A stretch of DNA of 6,595 nt from an uncultured Gemmatimonadota bacterium (GTDB taxonomy: Bacteria; Gemmatimonadota; Gemmatimonadetes; Gemmatimonadales; Gemmatimonadaceae): contig CAMLHT010000216.1 of assembly GCA_946479895.1 (NCBI GenBank), positions 1 to 6,595 of the forward strand. Reading direction: 5' to 3'. Shown in pieces: positions 4,537 to 6,595 of this stretch (position 1 is its first letter; each line of letters starts with the position of its first letter). The translations under genes were made by a program, and so were the position numbers. The notes beneath the pieces were generated by a model, which saw only the letters and a list, made by a program, of their open reading frames with translations, was not told where the DNA came from and searched no databases.

Positions 4537-6595
4537 TCAGAATCCCTGGCCGAGGCGAACGGTCCACCGCCAGGGCGCGCGCTGGTCGATCGGGCGCGCC
4601 ATGCCGACGTGCAGGGAGTTCGAGAAGAAGGTCAGGCCGACGCTGACGGTGGATCGGATCCGGCCGGTCTCACGCGACACGGCATTCGCCTCCGTCCCGT
4701 CCCCCATCGCCAGCACCGCGGCGTGTGCCGCCGGCGACGACAGTTCGGCCCAACCCGCGTCTATTCCGGCCGCGATTCCCGGCGCCGGCGCCGGGATCAG
4801 CCACCGCCCCGCGCGTCTCGGCGCCCGGAAGATCGGAAAGCCATAGGCGGCGTAGAGGCGTCCGACCGCGGCGCGATCTCCCGCGAACTCCTTGTACCCA
4901 TATCCGGAGAGTCTTCCGGACATGCCGCCCAGCTCGAAGATCGTCTGTGGCGGCGGATCATCCGAGAGAACCGCACCGGCATCCAGCCGGGAAGCGATGG
5001 TCACCGGACCGAGGTATCGGCGCGCCGAAAACGAACCTTCGGCCCGCACCCAGGAGAGCTCTCCCGTCGCGGCCTCGACGCTGATGGTCGAGCCGAAGCC
5101 AGGCTGCAGAAGCTCTCCGGTGACGTTCGGATGGAACTCGTACGCGGCGGCGGCCAGGCCATAGCTGCCGTTCGCCGCCTGCCTGTTGGGAAGGAAATCG
5201 CGAGAGCGCACGATTGGCCCGTGCGTGAGGCTCGCGGCGACGTCGTGATCGCGCGCGACGCCAAGGCGCAGCGTGGCAAGCCCGTGGTCGAGAGACTGGA
5301 TGACGCGGACGTGTGAAAGCATCAGTCCGGAACGGTCGACCCAGTCGGCTTCCTCGATCGACGCGAGGAAGGCGCCAAGCCCACTGCCCATCCCCGTGAA
5401 GTCGCGCTGGAAGTCCTGCGTGCCCACGAGCCGGCGCTCGGCAACGATCGCGGAGGAGGACCGCGACCAGGCGCGCGACAGCGACACTCCGCCGCGCGCC
5501 GTCTTCTCGGACCATGCCCATCCCAGGTTGGCCCGCGCGACGACGCCGGGCGCCGCGTTCCGGAACTCCAGGGTCGCTTCGGCGCCGGTGTACACGCCCT
5601 CGACGCGATTGAAGTGGAGCATCCGATCGAAGCGCGACGGGAACAAGCGCAACCGCGGCGGACCATCGGTCCGCCACACCGGGGGCGCGATGTCGTCGAA
5701 GTCCGTCGCGCTTAGCGACGAGGATGCACTCCCCATCTCCGTCCGCCAGTCGCGGAATCGCTCGAGCGAGTCCGTGGGCGCGAACGTCGTCCGGCGGCGC
5801 GCCGAGATCTCGCGAAGACTGTCGGCAGCGATCTCCGTGATGCGGAAATCCGTGAATCGGGTGAAGGTTCGAAAGGTGAATCGCAGGCCGTTCGCGATGA
5901 CGCTGGTGGTCTGGAGCTCCACGCGCTGGAAGGCGGGAAGCCAGTAGTGGCCGTTGTGCTCCGAATTGACGAACTCCACGTAGGCGACGGCCACGGCTCC
6001 CGTCGCCTTCACGAGAAGGCCGGTGATGCCGCGATACCGGCTCATGCGCTCCGAGACGACGAAGCGGCCTCGCATGCGCACGATCTCGTGACGCTCGGCG
6101 TCGATGTCCACTTCGCCGTCGAAGGCGGCGAAGTTCGCGTCGAGCGCGAGCTTCGGATGGGCGTAGATGCGGACGATCGGCACACGGCGCGTCACCGTCG
6201 CCACCGACCCGACGGTGTCTCCCCCGGTGAACCGGTAGTACAGGTCGCGATCGGTCGCGAAGGGATGGACGGCCCGCAGGGTGTCGCGTCGCTGCCCGAC
6301 GCGAACCGGCTGCTCTTCCGGTGGCGTGCTGAAATCGAGACCGAGCAACAGCCGCTGGCCGTAGAGCATCGGGATGGTCCAGTTGCGGATCATCGCCGCC
6401 AGCGAGATCGGCACGCCGGTCGACTGGGTGCGATACCCTTCGATGTGCGCGTTGAACCCGGAGTCAGGAGTCCATCGCCCGGTGCCGCCGAGCTGCTCCA
6501 CCTGGCCGGTGCGCTCCCGCCCCAGCGTGTCGACGATGATGAGCGCCATCTCGGTCTCGAGATGCGCCCTGTACGCGCCGAGCGTGGGTGGTACC
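4537..6595 (-). CDS. Large outer-membrane beta-barrel protein, DUF5686/Omp85-like (5' truncated)
   Basis: The reading frame stays open through the right edge, so the N-terminus and signal peptide are missing; 685 residues are visible. The Met at 6549 is probably internal, since the residues before it (LGAYRAHLETE) read as coding. Numbered from that Met, a soluble portion (1-300) includes VPIVRIYAHPKL and an FDGEVDIDAERHEIVRMRGRF segment (143-163), resembling the central part of DUF5686-type proteins. From about 313 (FNRVEGVYTG) to the end it alternates hydrophobic and polar residues as in a beta-barrel. GRLSGYGYKEFAGDRAAVG (545-563) resembles the conserved late-barrel segment of Omp85-superfamily proteins, and the final residue is Phe (LGQGF), the usual outer-membrane targeting end. 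No enzyme motif is visible. Role is unknown; transport, surface assembly or a TonB-linked function are all possible. Confidence 0.7.
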   Translation of the reverse strand, partial: VPPTLGAYRAHLETEMALIIVDTLGRERTGQVEQLGGTGRWTPDSGFNAHIEGYRTQSTGVPISLAAMIRNWTIPMLYGQRLLLGLDFSTPPEEQPVRVGQRRDTLRAVHPFATDRDLYYRFTGGDTVGSVATVTRRVPIVRIYAHPKLALDANFAAFDGEVDIDAERHEIVRMRGRFVVSERMSRYRGITGLLVKATGAVAVAYVEFVNSEHNGHYWLPAFQRVELQTTSVIANGLRFTFRTFTRFTDFRITEIAADSLREISARRRTTFAPTDSLERFRDWRTEMGSASSSLSATDFDDIAPPVWRTDGPPRLRLFPSRFDRMLHFNRVEGVYTGAEATLEFRNAAPGVVARANLGWAWSEKTARGGVSLSRAWSRSSSAIVAERRLVGTQDFQRDFTGMGSGLGAFLASIEEADWVDRSGLMLSHVRVIQSLDHGLATLRLGVARDHDVAASLTHGPIVRSRDFLPNRQAANGSYGLAAAAYEFHPNVTGELLQPGFGSTISVEAATGELSWVRAEGSFSARRYLGPVTIASRLDAGAVLSDDPPPQTIFELGGMSGRLSGYGYKEFAGDRAAVGRLYAAYGFPIFRAPRRAGRWLIPAPAPGIAAGIDAGWAELSSPAAHAAVLAMGDGTEANAVSRETGRIRSTVSVGLTFFSNSLHVGMARPIDQRAPWRWTVRLGQGF

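Overview
The window is dense, GC-rich bacterial DNA. It carries five substantial genes plus the first codons of a sixth, with almost no non-coding sequence. Codon bias, a paired secreted M16 peptidase operon, an unusual MurB and a large DUF5686-like outer-membrane barrel point to a didermic (Gram-negative-type) bacterium. Gemmatimonadota or a related phylum is my best guess, but that is inference from protein style, not from a marker gene.

Layout from left to right. Positions 1-11 hold the start (Met-Arg-Phe) of a leftward gene with a good Shine-Dalgarno; the rest lies outside the window. Positions 12-162 are the only real intergenic region. It contains a perfect 18-bp palindrome (78-95) matching the Rex redox-repressor operator, and also the CRP core, placed almost midway between the two divergent start codons. 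From 163 to 837 (+) is a small HisA-like TIM-barrel protein that keeps the phosphate-binding GG motifs but has lost the two catalytic aspartates. From 3580 back to 834 (-) is a two-gene operon joined by an ATGA overlap. It encodes an exported M16 zinc peptidase with an intact HxxEH-x76-E site and a second exported M16 protein that lacks the zinc site but carries the substrate-binding Arg/Tyr pair that the first one lacks. From 3579 to 4535 (+) is murB. From 4537 to the right edge (-) is the 3' part of a large outer-membrane beta-barrel protein.

All the internal junctions are at or below zero spacing. Two TAG stops share the palindrome CTAG (834-837), the tandem M16 genes share ATGA (2156-2159), two divergent ATG starts share CATG (3578-3581), and the last convergent pair is one base apart. 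Promoters and terminators for these genes must therefore lie inside neighbouring coding sequence.

Functionally, three products act in the envelope (the M16 pair in the periplasm, the barrel in the outer membrane) and MurB makes the peptidoglycan precursor in the cytoplasm. The HisA-like protein has no assignable reaction. The most interesting items are the Rex/CRP-type operator facing an unassigned HisA relative, the catalytically altered MurB, and the start-on-start overlap. I see no RNA genes, mobile elements, CRISPR arrays or long repeats.
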